Below are positions 31,460 to 41,437 of a DNA stretch of 64,000 nucleotides, piece by piece (positions within the stretch are counted from its first letter, which is position 1; each line of letters opens with the position of its first letter). Below the pieces are notes generated by a model that was not told where the DNA came from, searched no databases, and saw nothing but the letters and a program-made list of their open reading frames with translations. The position numbers were made by a program, and so were the translations under genes. This stretch comes from Nitrospiria bacterium (GTDB taxonomy: Bacteria; Nitrospirota; Nitrospiria; SBBL01; JAADHI01). The stretch lies in the NCBI GenBank assembly GCA_945787655.1, contig CALZIJ010000002.1, forward strand, positions 6,697 to 70,696, written 5' to 3'.

Positions 31460-32845
31460 ATGTCTTTCTCTTCCGACGAAATCATCCGCTGGCAAAAAAC
31501 AGATCAGCGCTACATATGGCACCCTTTCACCCAGATGCAGGAATGGGAACAAACACCCCCTGTCATCATCGTCGAAGGTGAGGGGGTTTGGCTGACCGAC
31601 ATTGAAGGCAACCGGTATCTTGACGGCACCTCATCGCTTTGGGTGAATATTCACGGACACGGCCATCCCAAAATAAATCAGGCATTAAAAGCCCAAATTG
31701 AAAAAATATCCCATTCAACCCTGCTGGGGCTGGCCAACCTGCCTTCCACAGAGCTTGCCCAAAAATTGATCCAAATCGCGCCGATCTCCAGCGAACCCCC
31801 TCATAGATTATCAAAGGTTTTTTATTCTGATAATGGATCAACTGCGGTAGAAATCGCGCTTAAAATGGCCTTTGCTTACTGGCAGCACCGGGGAAAACGG
31901 TTTAACAAAAAAAGAAAATTCATCTCTTTTGTCAACGCTTATCACGGGGACACAATCGGCTCCGTCAGCCTGGGAGGGATCGATCTTTTTCATCAGGCCT
32001 ACCAGGCGCTATTGTTTGACACCATCAAAGTCCCCGCACCCACCTGTTACCGATGCCCGATTGCCCTGGAATATCCATCTTGTGAGATGGCTTGTATCAA
32101 TACGGTTAAAAACGCCATTAAAGACAATCAGGCCGATCTGGCGGGTCTGGTCATCGAACCCTTAATTCAGGCCGCGGCCGGGATGCTGACCGCCCCGCCG
32201 GGTTATCTTAAAAAAATCCGAGCCCTTTGTAGCCAGTATGACATCCTGATGATTGCCGATGAAGTGGCCACCGGGTTTGGGCGGACAGGGAAGATGTTTG
32301 CGTGTGAACATGAAGACGTTGTACCTGATTTAATGGCCCTTTCGAAGGGAATCACCGGCGGTTACCTACCGCTGGCCGCCACCCTGACAACGCAGTCCAT
32401 TTATGATGCCTTTCTGGGGGAATACGCCGCGTTTAAAACATTTTTCCACGGACACAGTTACACAGGCAACCCCTTAGGCTGTGCCGCTGCAGTGGCCAAT
32501 CTGGAGGTTTTTGAAAGTGAGTACACGCTCGAAAAGCTTCAAAGCAAGATCCAATATGTCCAGGACACACTTCTGAACTGGAAAGACTGGCCTCATGTGG
32601 GGGACATTCGTCAGGCAGGATTGATGATCGCCATTGAACTGGTGTCTAATAAGGAAACCAAAACCCCGTATCCACTGGAAAAACGTATTGGTGTGCAGGT
32701 CTGCAATACGGCAAAGACACTCGGACTCATTCTTCGTCCGCTCGGCAATGTCATCGTACTGATGCCCCCGCTCTCTGTATCAAAAGAGGAATTATCCAGG
32801 ATGCTCTCCATTGCAGGGACTTCTATCCGGCAACTCAAAACCTGA
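31460..32845 (+). CDS. bioA: Adenosylmethionine-8-amino-7-oxononanoate aminotransferase
   Basis: YIWHPFTQMQEW, DGTSSLWVNIHGH, DEVATGFGRTGKMFACEH, SKGITGGYLPLAAT. Confidence 0.95.
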   Translation: MSFSSDEIIRWQKTDQRYIWHPFTQMQEWEQTPPVIIVEGEGVWLTDIEGNRYLDGTSSLWVNIHGHGHPKINQALKAQIEKISHSTLLGLANLPSTELAQKLIQIAPISSEPPHRLSKVFYSDNGSTAVEIALKMAFAYWQHRGKRFNKKRKFISFVNAYHGDTIGSVSLGGIDLFHQAYQALLFDTIKVPAPTCYRCPIALEYPSCEMACINTVKNAIKDNQADLAGLVIEPLIQAAAGMLTAPPGYLKKIRALCSQYDILMIADEVATGFGRTGKMFACEHEDVVPDLMALSKGITGGYLPLAATLTTQSIYDAFLGEYAAFKTFFHGHSYTGNPLGCAAAVANLEVFESEYTLEKLQSKIQYVQDTLLNWKDWPHVGDIRQAGLMIAIELVSNKETKTPYPLEKRIGVQVCNTAKTLGLILRPLGNVIVLMPPLSVSKEELSRMLSIAGTSIRQLKT

Positions 32846-32931
32846 ACATCCATCCGGCCGGAGACTTCCACCTCCTTCGTTAAAAATCCAACTGGTGTTA
32901 AAACCCATTGACGGGTTCACTCCCCTTCTTA

Positions 32932-32959
32932 TTGCCAACGGCCAATAGCACGCTATAAT
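32932..32959 (+). promoter_or_regulatory. Candidate sigma70 promoter upstream of the REC-EAL gene
   Basis: TTGCCA-N16-TATAAT. Confidence 0.5.
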
Positions 32960-33007
32960 TGTAAAGATAGCGATATCAGAATTACTATGACTATGACCTT
33001 TTAAGTA

Positions 33008-34288
33008 TTGGATCTTTTAAGCATTATGCAAAGCACCGCCGATAGTCAGTCCATCCTCCGAACTGGGAAAATGTTTATTGTTGAAGATGAACCGGATATA
33101 GCCGGCCTGATTAGCGCCACGGCGGAAATTTCCGGATATGACGTTGAAATATTCTCAGAGGGAGAATCTTTTCGGGAGCGGTATCATCAAGACATCGACC
33201 TCATTTTATTGGACCTGTTACTTCCTCATGTAGACGGTATCGAATTAATCCGGTTTTTAGCGGATATCCAGTATCCCGGCCAACTGATTTTAATCAGCGG
33301 CCTCGACGAAGGCATTCTCCTTTCTGCTGAGAAACTCGCGGAAGAACAAAAGCTGAACTGTTTGGGAATTTTGAAAAAACCCTTCCGGGTCAATGCATTG
33401 CAACATTTGCTGAGTGTCTCATCTGCTTCTCTATCGCGTGAATCCCCTTCCTGGACTAAAGAGAAGGGACAGGTGATTCAGAATCAACGCGAAGACAGTG
33501 GAACAAAATCCATTTCCTCACATGAATTGCAACGCGGCATCCGGGAAAACCAGTTCATCGTTTATTACCAGCCCCAAATTAAAGTGACAGACCAATCCGT
33601 GATCGGAGCTGAAGCCCTGGTCAGATGGCAGCACCCGACACGTGGACTGATTCCGCCTAATCTGTTTATCCCGATTGCAGAAAAATTCGACCTGATTGAT
33701 GATCTAACCTGGGTTGTCTTAAAACAGGCGATCCATCAATGCCAGCACTGGCGGCAGGGGCCTTTGAACTTTCACATTCGAATTAGTGTTAATATTTCCG
33801 CGATCACTTTAAAATCACTGGATCTCCCGGAACGTATACACTCCCTCACACACGAATCCGGGATTAACCCTGACCAGCTTGTACTGGAAATTACGGAATC
33901 CGCTTTAACACAGGAACTCATAAAATCCCTTGAAATCTTGACCCGGTTGCGAATCAAAAAATTTAATTTGTCAATCGATGATTTTGGAGCCGGGTATTCC
34001 TCTATGGTGCAATTACACCGTGTTCCTTTTTCAGAAATTAAGATCGACCGTTCCTTCGTCTTGCAAATGATCAAAGACCACGAGGCGCATGCCATTGTTG
34101 AAACAGTCATCATGTTGGGTAAAAAATTAGGCATGACCGTCATTGCGGAAGGGGTGGAAACAAAAGAAATTTTTACCCGGCTGGGACAATTGGGGTGTGA
34201 TATTGCCCAAGGATATTTTTTTGCCAGGCCCATGCCGGGGCTTGAATTCGAAGAGTGGCTTTACCATAAACACCCAAAAACATCATAA
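33008..34288 (+). CDS. Response regulator with EAL phosphodiesterase domain
   Basis: REC: FIVEDEPD, LLLDLLLP, ILKKPFR; EAL: GAEALVRWQHP, EITESAL, IDDFGAGYSS, EGVET. Confidence 0.92.
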   Translation: MDLLSIMQSTADSQSILRTGKMFIVEDEPDIAGLISATAEISGYDVEIFSEGESFRERYHQDIDLILLDLLLPHVDGIELIRFLADIQYPGQLILISGLDEGILLSAEKLAEEQKLNCLGILKKPFRVNALQHLLSVSSASLSRESPSWTKEKGQVIQNQREDSGTKSISSHELQRGIRENQFIVYYQPQIKVTDQSVIGAEALVRWQHPTRGLIPPNLFIPIAEKFDLIDDLTWVVLKQAIHQCQHWRQGPLNFHIRISVNISAITLKSLDLPERIHSLTHESGINPDQLVLEITESALTQELIKSLEILTRLRIKKFNLSIDDFGAGYSSMVQLHRVPFSEIKIDRSFVLQMIKDHEAHAIVETVIMLGKKLGMTVIAEGVETKEIFTRLGQLGCDIAQGYFFARPMPGLEFEEWLYHKHPKTS

Positions 34289-34298
34289 TTCCCGGTTC

Positions 34299-35072
34299 AT
34301 GCCCTGGAGAATGCCCTTGATCACTTGCAATCGCCCCCTGGTATTCCTCCTCCTTTTTTTGATTCAGTTTGGCACCACACGAGATGGTTACGCCGAGAAC
34401 CGCCTGGTCATTAATACCTCAATGACCTCTCCTCTTTCCAATACCACTCAAACCGGTTTTCTCGATTTAGTCCTTCAAGAGGCCTTGAGGAAAATCGGCT
34501 ACACGGTGGAATCCGTCTTGCTCCCCGCAGAAAGATCGCTTATTAACGCCAACGCCGGTCAGGCTGACGGGGAGCAGCTCCGGATTGCCAGGCTGCAAAA
34601 AACCTACCCCAACCTAATACAGGTCCCTGAACCCCTGATTGATATGGAGTTTGTTGTTTTTACCCGGATGGCATCTTTTGAGGTCAAACATTGGGACAGC
34701 CTTAAACCTTACGCAGTCGCATTTAACACGGGTTGGAAAATACTGGAAAGAAATGTTCCCGATACGGCAGAAAAAATCCTGTTAAACAATGAATACCAAC
34801 TCTTTTCGGTGTTAATGAATGGCAGAACAGATGTGATTATTTACTCCCGCTGGCTGGGCCTCGGATATATCAAACAACATCAACTCACAGGGATTAAAAT
34901 ATTAAACCCGCCTTTGGCACGAAGAAAAATGTACACCTATCTCCATAAAAAATACCAAAACCTCGTCCCTAAACTCGCGAAAGCCCTGCGCGCAATGAAA
35001 TCTGACGGACGATACCAGACGCTTTTTCAACAGACCCTGAGTCCGTATTGCGAGGGCAGTCTGTCATGTTAA
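34299..35072 (+). CDS. Periplasmic substrate-binding protein, SBP_bac_3-like
   Basis: Signal peptide (LVFLLLFLIQFGTTRDGYA); start revised from 34143, which overlaps the EAL gene. Confidence 0.7.
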   Translation: MPWRMPLITCNRPLVFLLLFLIQFGTTRDGYAENRLVINTSMTSPLSNTTQTGFLDLVLQEALRKIGYTVESVLLPAERSLINANAGQADGEQLRIARLQKTYPNLIQVPEPLIDMEFVVFTRMASFEVKHWDSLKPYAVAFNTGWKILERNVPDTAEKILLNNEYQLFSVLMNGRTDVIIYSRWLGLGYIKQHQLTGIKILNPPLARRKMYTYLHKKYQNLVPKLAKALRAMKSDGRYQTLFQQTLSPYCEGSLSC

Positions 35073-37813
35073 AGATTAAACCCCCTTTTTTTAAATCCGT
35101 CCTTGCACAGAAACTGACATTTTATACCGTCTTATTCAGTTCAATGATTACCCTGCTCACCACAGCGTCACAACTCTACCGAACCTATACCAACGATATC
35201 AGCCTCATAGAAGAACATTTAACAGATATTGAAAAAGTCCATCTTAAAAGCCTGACGGCCGATTTATGGGCCACTGACACAGAACAACTTCATACCCACC
35301 TGGAAGGGATTTCCTATACGCAAGACATCCTTTTTCTGGAGGTCAAAGATCAGGAAAAAGTCTGGGCCGTTGTCGGCTCGAAACCCCTGGAAAAGACCAT
35401 CACCCGACAATTTCCCATGCGTTATTTTCATCGAGGGAAAGCCCATGAAATCGGCACTCTGACTGTGACCGCCAGCTTAGCCGGTGTTTATCAACGGTTG
35501 ATCAATCAGACCGGGATAGTCCTCATTCACAACGGTATTAAAACCTTCCTCGTCTCAGGCTTTATTCTGGCTTTGTTTCATTTAATGATCACCCGGCATT
35601 TAAATAAAATAGCCCGTTTTGCAAGCGCATTGGAAATTGACCAGCTCGACCAGCCCTTTAGCCTGGGGCGAAAGGAGAAAGACGATTCAGATCAACCCGA
35701 TGAACTGGATCTTGTGGTCAGTGCCATCCGACAAATGCAAATCAACCTGAAAAATACATTTAAAAATCTCGCCGACAGTGAACACCGTTTTCAAACTTTA
35801 GCGAAGGTTGCACCCGTTGGGATCTTCCAAACGGACTCCACCGGTAACTGTACCTATGTCAATAACCAATGGCTGAAATTTTCAGGATTCAATAAAATGG
35901 AGGATGCCCTCGGCGAGGGTTGGGCGCATGCCATTCACCCGGAAGACCGCGAACGGGTTTTTAGACTATGGCATCAGACCATTGCGGATCATTCTCCTTT
36001 CAATATGGAATGCCGCTTTCAACGACCCGACGGAAAGCTCAACTGGGTATTGGCCTCAGCCGAAGCAGAACTTGATCCGCAAGGAGAGGTCAAAGGCTAC
36101 GTCGGTGCTTTCACGGACATCACGCTTCAAAAAAAGACGGAATCCACGATCCATGATATCGCCACCGGCGTTTCTGCTAAAACAGGAGAGGCTTTTTTTA
36201 AATCCCTCGTCATACAGTTAAGTCACCTCTTTGAAGCGGATTATGTCTTCATCGGTTCATGTAGTGGACATGAAACCAAACTCATCCGTACACTCTCACT
36301 CTGTAAACAAGGCAATATTATCGATAACATCGAATATTCACTGGTGGGGTCTTGCTGTGAAAACGTATTCGGAAAAACCACTTGTTTTTACCCGGATCAT
36401 GTTCAAGAACATTTTCCCAATGACGCACTCCTCAAAAAAATCGGGGCATCCGGCTATATTGGCGCCCCTCTTTTTGCTAGCAATGGCGCACCTTTGGGCC
36501 TTATCGTCGCAATTAGCTGCTCACCAATGGAACGTACAAGCCGCTGGATCGATATTCTCGAAATATTTGCAATACGATCCTCGGCTGAAATCGAACGTCT
36601 GAATACTGAAAAGGCACTTCGACAATCTCAGAAAATGACCGCCATTGGTCAACTATCGGGGGGAATCGCCCACAATTTTAATAATCAATTGGGAATTATC
36701 GTTGGATACCTGGATCTTCTGGATAACCTTATCAGCGGCAAAAAAACACGTCAATGGCTCAAAAAGGCCGTCAACGCCACACTGCACTGCTCCGCACTCA
36801 CCCGCCAGTTGCTCTCTATCTCCCGCCGGAGAGGGGTCACAAAAGAAAGCCTCGACTTAAACGCGACGATTAACAACCTGCATTCAATGATAGAACATGC
36901 GGTCACGCCCGCGATTGATGTGCAGTATGAACTTTCAAGCACCCTCTGGCTGACGATCATTGATCCGGCAGGTTTTCAGGATGCCCTGCTGAACCTTGTC
37001 ATTAACGCCAGGGATGCCATGCCGAACGGCGGCCTGCTTAAAATAAAAACCGCCAATGTCCACGTGGATTTAAATAAAAAAGAATCCCATAAAGAGATCA
37101 TACCCGGAGATTACGTTTTGCTGGAACTCAGTGATACAGGCCTTGGCATGAGCCCTGAAATCATCACTCAAGCCACAGAACCTTTTTTCACGACAAAAAA
37201 GGAAGGGCAAGGAACCGGATTAGGCCTTACAATGGTTCATAAGTTTGTAAAACAATACCATGGCATATTGAAACTGTTATCCGAACCCGAATCAGGCACA
37301 CACATTTTGATCTATTTCCCCCGGCATCAACCGACACGCTTAATAGAAAACAATGAACCACAACTTGAACACAAACCACGGAAAGGACATGAATCCATCT
37401 TGATCGTGGATGATGAACCGGATCAACTCGCTTTGGCCGATTTCTACCTCTCTGAACTCGGCTATCAAACACACACGGCACAAAATGGGCACATCGCCCT
37501 GGAAATGCTTCAGGAAATTCCCAATATCGATCTACTTTTCAGCGATTTTGTAATGCCGGGGGGATTTAATGGAGATAAACTTGCGCAGGAAGCCCTTCAA
37601 CTAAACCCTAAACTCAAAATACTGCTGACTTCGGGACTACATCAAGTGGCTTTGAGGAAATTAGGAATCCCTGAGGATGCACCACCGCATCCAATTTTGC
37701 AAAAACCTTATCGTAAAGACGAACTGGCTCGATATATGCGTGATTTACTGGATGGACATCAAACAACTGCTGTAGAAGCAGGCCTCAAGGGAGTGAACCA
37801 GCACAAACCCTAA
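35066..37813 (+). CDS. Hybrid sensor histidine kinase (periplasmic sensor, PAS, GAF-like, HK, C-terminal REC)
   Basis: AIGQLSGGIAHNFNNQLGIIVG H-box, DTGLGMSPE, GQGTGLGLTMV, SILIVDDEPDQ; ATG overlaps preceding stop (ATGTTAA). Confidence 0.9.
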   Translation: MLKIKPPFFKSVLAQKLTFYTVLFSSMITLLTTASQLYRTYTNDISLIEEHLTDIEKVHLKSLTADLWATDTEQLHTHLEGISYTQDILFLEVKDQEKVWAVVGSKPLEKTITRQFPMRYFHRGKAHEIGTLTVTASLAGVYQRLINQTGIVLIHNGIKTFLVSGFILALFHLMITRHLNKIARFASALEIDQLDQPFSLGRKEKDDSDQPDELDLVVSAIRQMQINLKNTFKNLADSEHRFQTLAKVAPVGIFQTDSTGNCTYVNNQWLKFSGFNKMEDALGEGWAHAIHPEDRERVFRLWHQTIADHSPFNMECRFQRPDGKLNWVLASAEAELDPQGEVKGYVGAFTDITLQKKTESTIHDIATGVSAKTGEAFFKSLVIQLSHLFEADYVFIGSCSGHETKLIRTLSLCKQGNIIDNIEYSLVGSCCENVFGKTTCFYPDHVQEHFPNDALLKKIGASGYIGAPLFASNGAPLGLIVAISCSPMERTSRWIDILEIFAIRSSAEIERLNTEKALRQSQKMTAIGQLSGGIAHNFNNQLGIIVGYLDLLDNLISGKKTRQWLKKAVNATLHCSALTRQLLSISRRRGVTKESLDLNATINNLHSMIEHAVTPAIDVQYELSSTLWLTIIDPAGFQDALLNLVINARDAMPNGGLLKIKTANVHVDLNKKESHKEIIPGDYVLLELSDTGLGMSPEIITQATEPFFTTKKEGQGTGLGLTMVHKFVKQYHGILKLLSEPESGTHILIYFPRHQPTRLIENNEPQLEHKPRKGHESILIVDDEPDQLALADFYLSELGYQTHTAQNGHIALEMLQEIPNIDLLFSDFVMPGGFNGDKLAQEALQLNPKLKILLTSGLHQVALRKLGIPEDAPPHPILQKPYRKDELARYMRDLLDGHQTTAVEAGLKGVNQHKP

Positions 37814-38544
37814 AGCAACTCTTCCTTGATCATGATAGAAGATTTTCTCTTTAATGAAAGGACATAGGCCTTCGCAGCGCGTTCTTTCTTCTGACTAAGC
37901 CGGGCCTCGATCGTTCGACTGGGGTCCGGGCTCTCCGGGGTAGTACTCTCTTCGGCTTCTTTAATTTCAACCGGCGTAAGTGATACCCCGTTTTTCACAA
38001 CAGATTGAGCCTTTTTAATCAACAGGGCTTCCCGTTGTTTTTCTTCAAAGAGCTTGGGGGTAAATTGTTCTCGCGACAAAATTTGCTGGTACCGCACCGG
38101 GTCAAATTGACCATCAGACTGGAATGCGGCCAAAGCCGTTACCGAATCTCTCAACGCCGCATCACTGATCGAAAGCTGCATACGGCGGGCTTCTTGCAGC
38201 CAAAGTTTTTGTTCGACCAAAGCCTCGATCACCCGCTGCCGCAAGGCCTCATCATCGTATTCATCTTGAAAGAGTTCCCGGTAAAACCTAGATTCATTCC
38301 GGTATGCCCGCTTGTATTCATCTATCGTAACGACTTCTTCCCCGATTTGAGCCAGGGCGTTGTCCACACGTTCATCACTTCCAAAACCCCACCAGCCCAT
38401 TGAAACCGCAAAAACAGCGGCAATCCCCAGCATAATCAGCCGGAAAAACCAGGGATTTTCTATTGCCCCTTCTCTAATATTTTTTAGCACAACCGCCTCC
38501 TGAAAACTGAATTTCAGGGTACCATCTGATCCTTTAAAAATCAA
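37810..38544 (-). CDS. SurA/PpiD N-terminal-like membrane-anchored protein lacking a PPIase domain
   Basis: TM followed by VDNALAQIGEEVVTIDEYKRAYRNES...LVEQKLWLQEARRMQLSISD; ends before any rotamase domain. Confidence 0.65.
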   Translation of the reverse strand: MIFKGSDGTLKFSFQEAVVLKNIREGAIENPWFFRLIMLGIAAVFAVSMGWWGFGSDERVDNALAQIGEEVVTIDEYKRAYRNESRFYRELFQDEYDDEALRQRVIEALVEQKLWLQEARRMQLSISDAALRDSVTALAAFQSDGQFDPVRYQQILSREQFTPKLFEEKQREALLIKKAQSVVKNGVSLTPVEIKEAEESTTPESPDPSRTIEARLSQKKERAAKAYVLSLKRKSSIMIKEELL

Positions 38545-38589
38545 ACGGGACCATCAACAGGAATCACCCTTTGTGATCATTATTTCATT

Positions 38590-39186
38590 CTATTTCACTC
38601 TGGTCAGCCTGTTTTTATCAGTATGGTGAAAAAGATCCTCTTTTCCAAAAACTTTTAAAACCGTGTCTTCTGCATAACTGAAACTCCCATCTTCATGCAA
38701 GGTTATCCTTAGGTCATACCTCATCGTTTTAAAGGCCTCATCCAAAAAAGGATTGGAAAGAATACCGTAAATTTCAGATCCCGCTTCCGCCGACATTTCC
38801 AAAATGGTTGAATGCACATCGGCATGGCCTCCCGCATTCACGGTCACACCGCGCGGTACAATAAAGCAGCGCATAATTTGTTGTTCCTTGGCATCCCACA
38901 ACCAATACCCCACTTCTTCGTGAAACGGTTTCTCTTGCCCCAAAGGCCAAGCTGTCGTGGCATATTTCAAGCCGTAAAGCACCTGCGGCCCGTTCACCAC
39001 CGGCCCCAATGGGTCAAGGGTCATCCGTTCACGAAAAGACGTTTCTACGGGACCATTTCTTGAAAGACTCACATCAATCCCCTGGTCTCCCTCCCATGTC
39101 CCCGCCAAGGGTGAAAACGGGCCCAGATTTTTTAAAATATCTTCATCAATAACGGCTGGTTTTTCAAATACGTCCACTATAGGCAC
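38590..39186 (-). CDS. FABP/nitrobindin-like heme-binding beta-barrel family protein
   Basis: LGPFSPLAGTWEGDQGID... pattern and barrel-like composition. Confidence 0.65.
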   Translation of the reverse strand: MPIVDVFEKPAVIDEDILKNLGPFSPLAGTWEGDQGIDVSLSRNGPVETSFRERMTLDPLGPVVNGPQVLYGLKYATTAWPLGQEKPFHEEVGYWLWDAKEQQIMRCFIVPRGVTVNAGGHADVHSTILEMSAEAGSEIYGILSNPFLDEAFKTMRYDLRITLHEDGSFSYAEDTVLKVFGKEDLFHHTDKNRLTRVK

Positions 39187-39210
39187 CTCCTTTGATTTAA
39201 GGCACAGGCT

Positions 39211-40098
39211 TCATCCGGATTTTCGGGGATGGGCTTGGTCGTACACCTCCATCAAGTGATCTATTTGCAAATGGGTATATCGTTGTGTGGTCGACAAACT
39301 GACATGCCCCAACAATTCCTGAACGGCTCTGAGGTCAGCACCGCCTTCAAGCAAATGTGTCGCAAAGCTATGGCGCAAGGTATGAGGGCTTGCTCCGGGT
39401 CGATCAATTTGGTTTAAATACTGTTTGACAATACGTCTCACACTACGGTCCGTGAGCCTTTTACCACGGTAATTTAAAAACACGCCTTTTCCGGAAACCG
39501 GCCGGACTTTCAGATAAGACTGAATCGCCTCAATCGCCCGGCTTCCGATCGGAACGATCCTTTCTTTTCTGCCTTTTCCGAATACGCGCAGGACGCCTGA
39601 ATTAAGGTGAAGATCCGCATCGTCCAAGCCCACCAGCTCCGAAAGGCGAATACCCGTTGAATAAAAGGTTTCCAAAATCGCCAGATCTCTTAAACCACGC
39701 CATTGTTCCGCTTTGGGGAGGTGCATAAGCGCGCAGGCTTGATCCACGGTTAAGCAGCCAGGAAGCGGCTTTTCCAGTTTAGGGCTCGCCACCTGTTTTG
39801 CCGGGTTGAGCGTAATACGCCCGTTTTGAAGTAAAAATTCAAAATAGGAACGCAGCACAGTCAACTTCCGCGCGATGGTTACTTTCCGCAAGCCTTTCTG
39901 TCGGAGCGCCGCCAAAAACCCCCGAATCGCGAGATAATCAATCTTTTCGGGATCATAACTTTCAAGAGAGCAGATCGATTTTGAAACCAGGTACACCCGA
40001 AAATGGGACAAATCGGAGAGGTAGTTACGGAGTGTGTGGGGAGAGACATTTCGCTCTACCGTGAGATGTCTTCCAAAATCCTGTATTGAATCATCCAT
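39211..40098 (-). CDS. xerC: Tyrosine recombinase XerC
   Basis: STGIRLSELVGLDDAD, SPHTLRHSFATHLLEGGADLRAVQELLGHVSLSTTQRYTHL. Confidence 0.93.
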   Translation of the reverse strand: MDDSIQDFGRHLTVERNVSPHTLRNYLSDLSHFRVYLVSKSICSLESYDPEKIDYLAIRGFLAALRQKGLRKVTIARKLTVLRSYFEFLLQNGRITLNPAKQVASPKLEKPLPGCLTVDQACALMHLPKAEQWRGLRDLAILETFYSTGIRLSELVGLDDADLHLNSGVLRVFGKGRKERIVPIGSRAIEAIQSYLKVRPVSGKGVFLNYRGKRLTDRSVRRIVKQYLNQIDRPGASPHTLRHSFATHLLEGGADLRAVQELLGHVSLSTTQRYTHLQIDHLMEVYDQAHPRKSG

Positions 40099-41435
40099 TT
40101 CGAAAGGTCTTCCAGTGCACGATTTACAATTTTTTGATACCGGTCGGCCTTCTTCATTTTTCGACGGCCTTTTTGGAGCGTTTCAACCGGGGGGAACAAC
40201 CCAAAATTTGTGTTAATGGGTTGAAAAAAGGACGGGTCGCTTTTTGTAATATATTGAATTAATGCGCCGTGAGCCGTTGTTTCCGGCGGAACCACCGCAT
40301 CTTCCCCGGACAATATTCTCGCCGCGTTCAGGCCCGCAAGTCCGCCCATCGCAGAAGACTCAACATACCCTTCCACACCCACAATCTGCCCGGCCAAAAA
40401 GAGGCCCGGCTGTGTCCGCAGCTGCAATGTCTCGGATAGAAGACGTGGTGAATTGAGAAAGGTATTGCGATGTAAACTGCCCAGCCTCAAGAAAGAAACA
40501 TCTTCCAGCCCGGGAATGAGTTTAAAAACCCGCCGTTGTTCCGGCCAGGTCAGCTTGGTTTGAAATCCGACCAGACTATATGCTGTACCGTAAGCATTTT
40601 CCGCGCGAAGCTGCACCACAGCAAAAGGTTGTTTCCCCGTGCGCGGGTCCACCAGCCCAACAGGTTTCATGGGGCCAAACAAGGGGGTTTTTTTACCGCG
40701 TTCTGCAAGCACCTCAATGGGCAGGCACCCTTCAAAATAATTAATCTTTTCAAAAGACTTGGCCTTCACCCGCTCCCCGGCCATCAGTGCATCGTAAAAC
40801 CGGTCATACTGTGCCTCATCCATCGGGCAGTTTAAATAATCATCACCTCCCTTGCCGTAACGGGAAGCTCGGAAAACAACGTCCATATTGATGCTGTCCG
40901 CTTCCACAATAGGTGAGATGGCATCATAAAAATAAAGGTGTTCTTCATTGGCGGCCGCTTTTAGTGAGGCGGTCAAGGCTTCCGATGTCAGCGGTCCTGA
41001 AGAAACCACCGCGGTTTGTTCAGAGGACGGAATCTCCTTCACCTCTTCATGTAATACAGTGATATTCGGGTGATTCTTAATCGCATCGGAAATGGCTTTT
41101 GAAAACTGGTCCCGATCCACGGCCAGAGCGCCGCCCGCGGGGACTGCCGCGGCCTCCGCTTTTTCAATAATCAGTGATCCAAGACGCCGTAATTCTTCTT
41201 TTAAAAGGCCGGGACCGCTGATGGGATTTAACGATCCCAGAGAATTACTGCAGACCAGTTCCGCAAGATGACCTGTTTCATGTGCGGGTGTCAGTTTCAC
41301 CGGCCGCATTTCATACAGTGTCACTTCAATCCCGCGTGAGGCCGCCTGCCAGGCCGCTTCGGAACCGGCGAGTCCACCTCCAATAACAATCAATTTTTTC
41401 CCGGAATATTGATCAGGGTTCGTCATCTGGTCCAT
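40056..41435 (-). CDS. trmFO: tRNA (uracil-5-)-methyltransferase TrmFO
   Basis: VIGGGLAGSEAAWQAA, LVCSNSLGS, YFEGCLPIEVLAERG. Confidence 0.96.
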   Translation of the reverse strand: MDQMTNPDQYSGKKLIVIGGGLAGSEAAWQAASRGIEVTLYEMRPVKLTPAHETGHLAELVCSNSLGSLNPISGPGLLKEELRRLGSLIIEKAEAAAVPAGGALAVDRDQFSKAISDAIKNHPNITVLHEEVKEIPSSEQTAVVSSGPLTSEALTASLKAAANEEHLYFYDAISPIVEADSINMDVVFRASRYGKGGDDYLNCPMDEAQYDRFYDALMAGERVKAKSFEKINYFEGCLPIEVLAERGKKTPLFGPMKPVGLVDPRTGKQPFAVVQLRAENAYGTAYSLVGFQTKLTWPEQRRVFKLIPGLEDVSFLRLGSLHRNTFLNSPRLLSETLQLRTQPGLFLAGQIVGVEGYVESSAMGGLAGLNAARILSGEDAVVPPETTAHGALIQYITKSDPSFFQPINTNFGLFPPVETLQKGRRKMKKADRYQKIVNRALEDLSKWMIQYRILEDISR

Positions 41436-41437
41436 TC

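Noticed and set aside
33772-34233. 153-aa minus-strand ORF
   Set aside because: Antisense shadow of the EAL domain.
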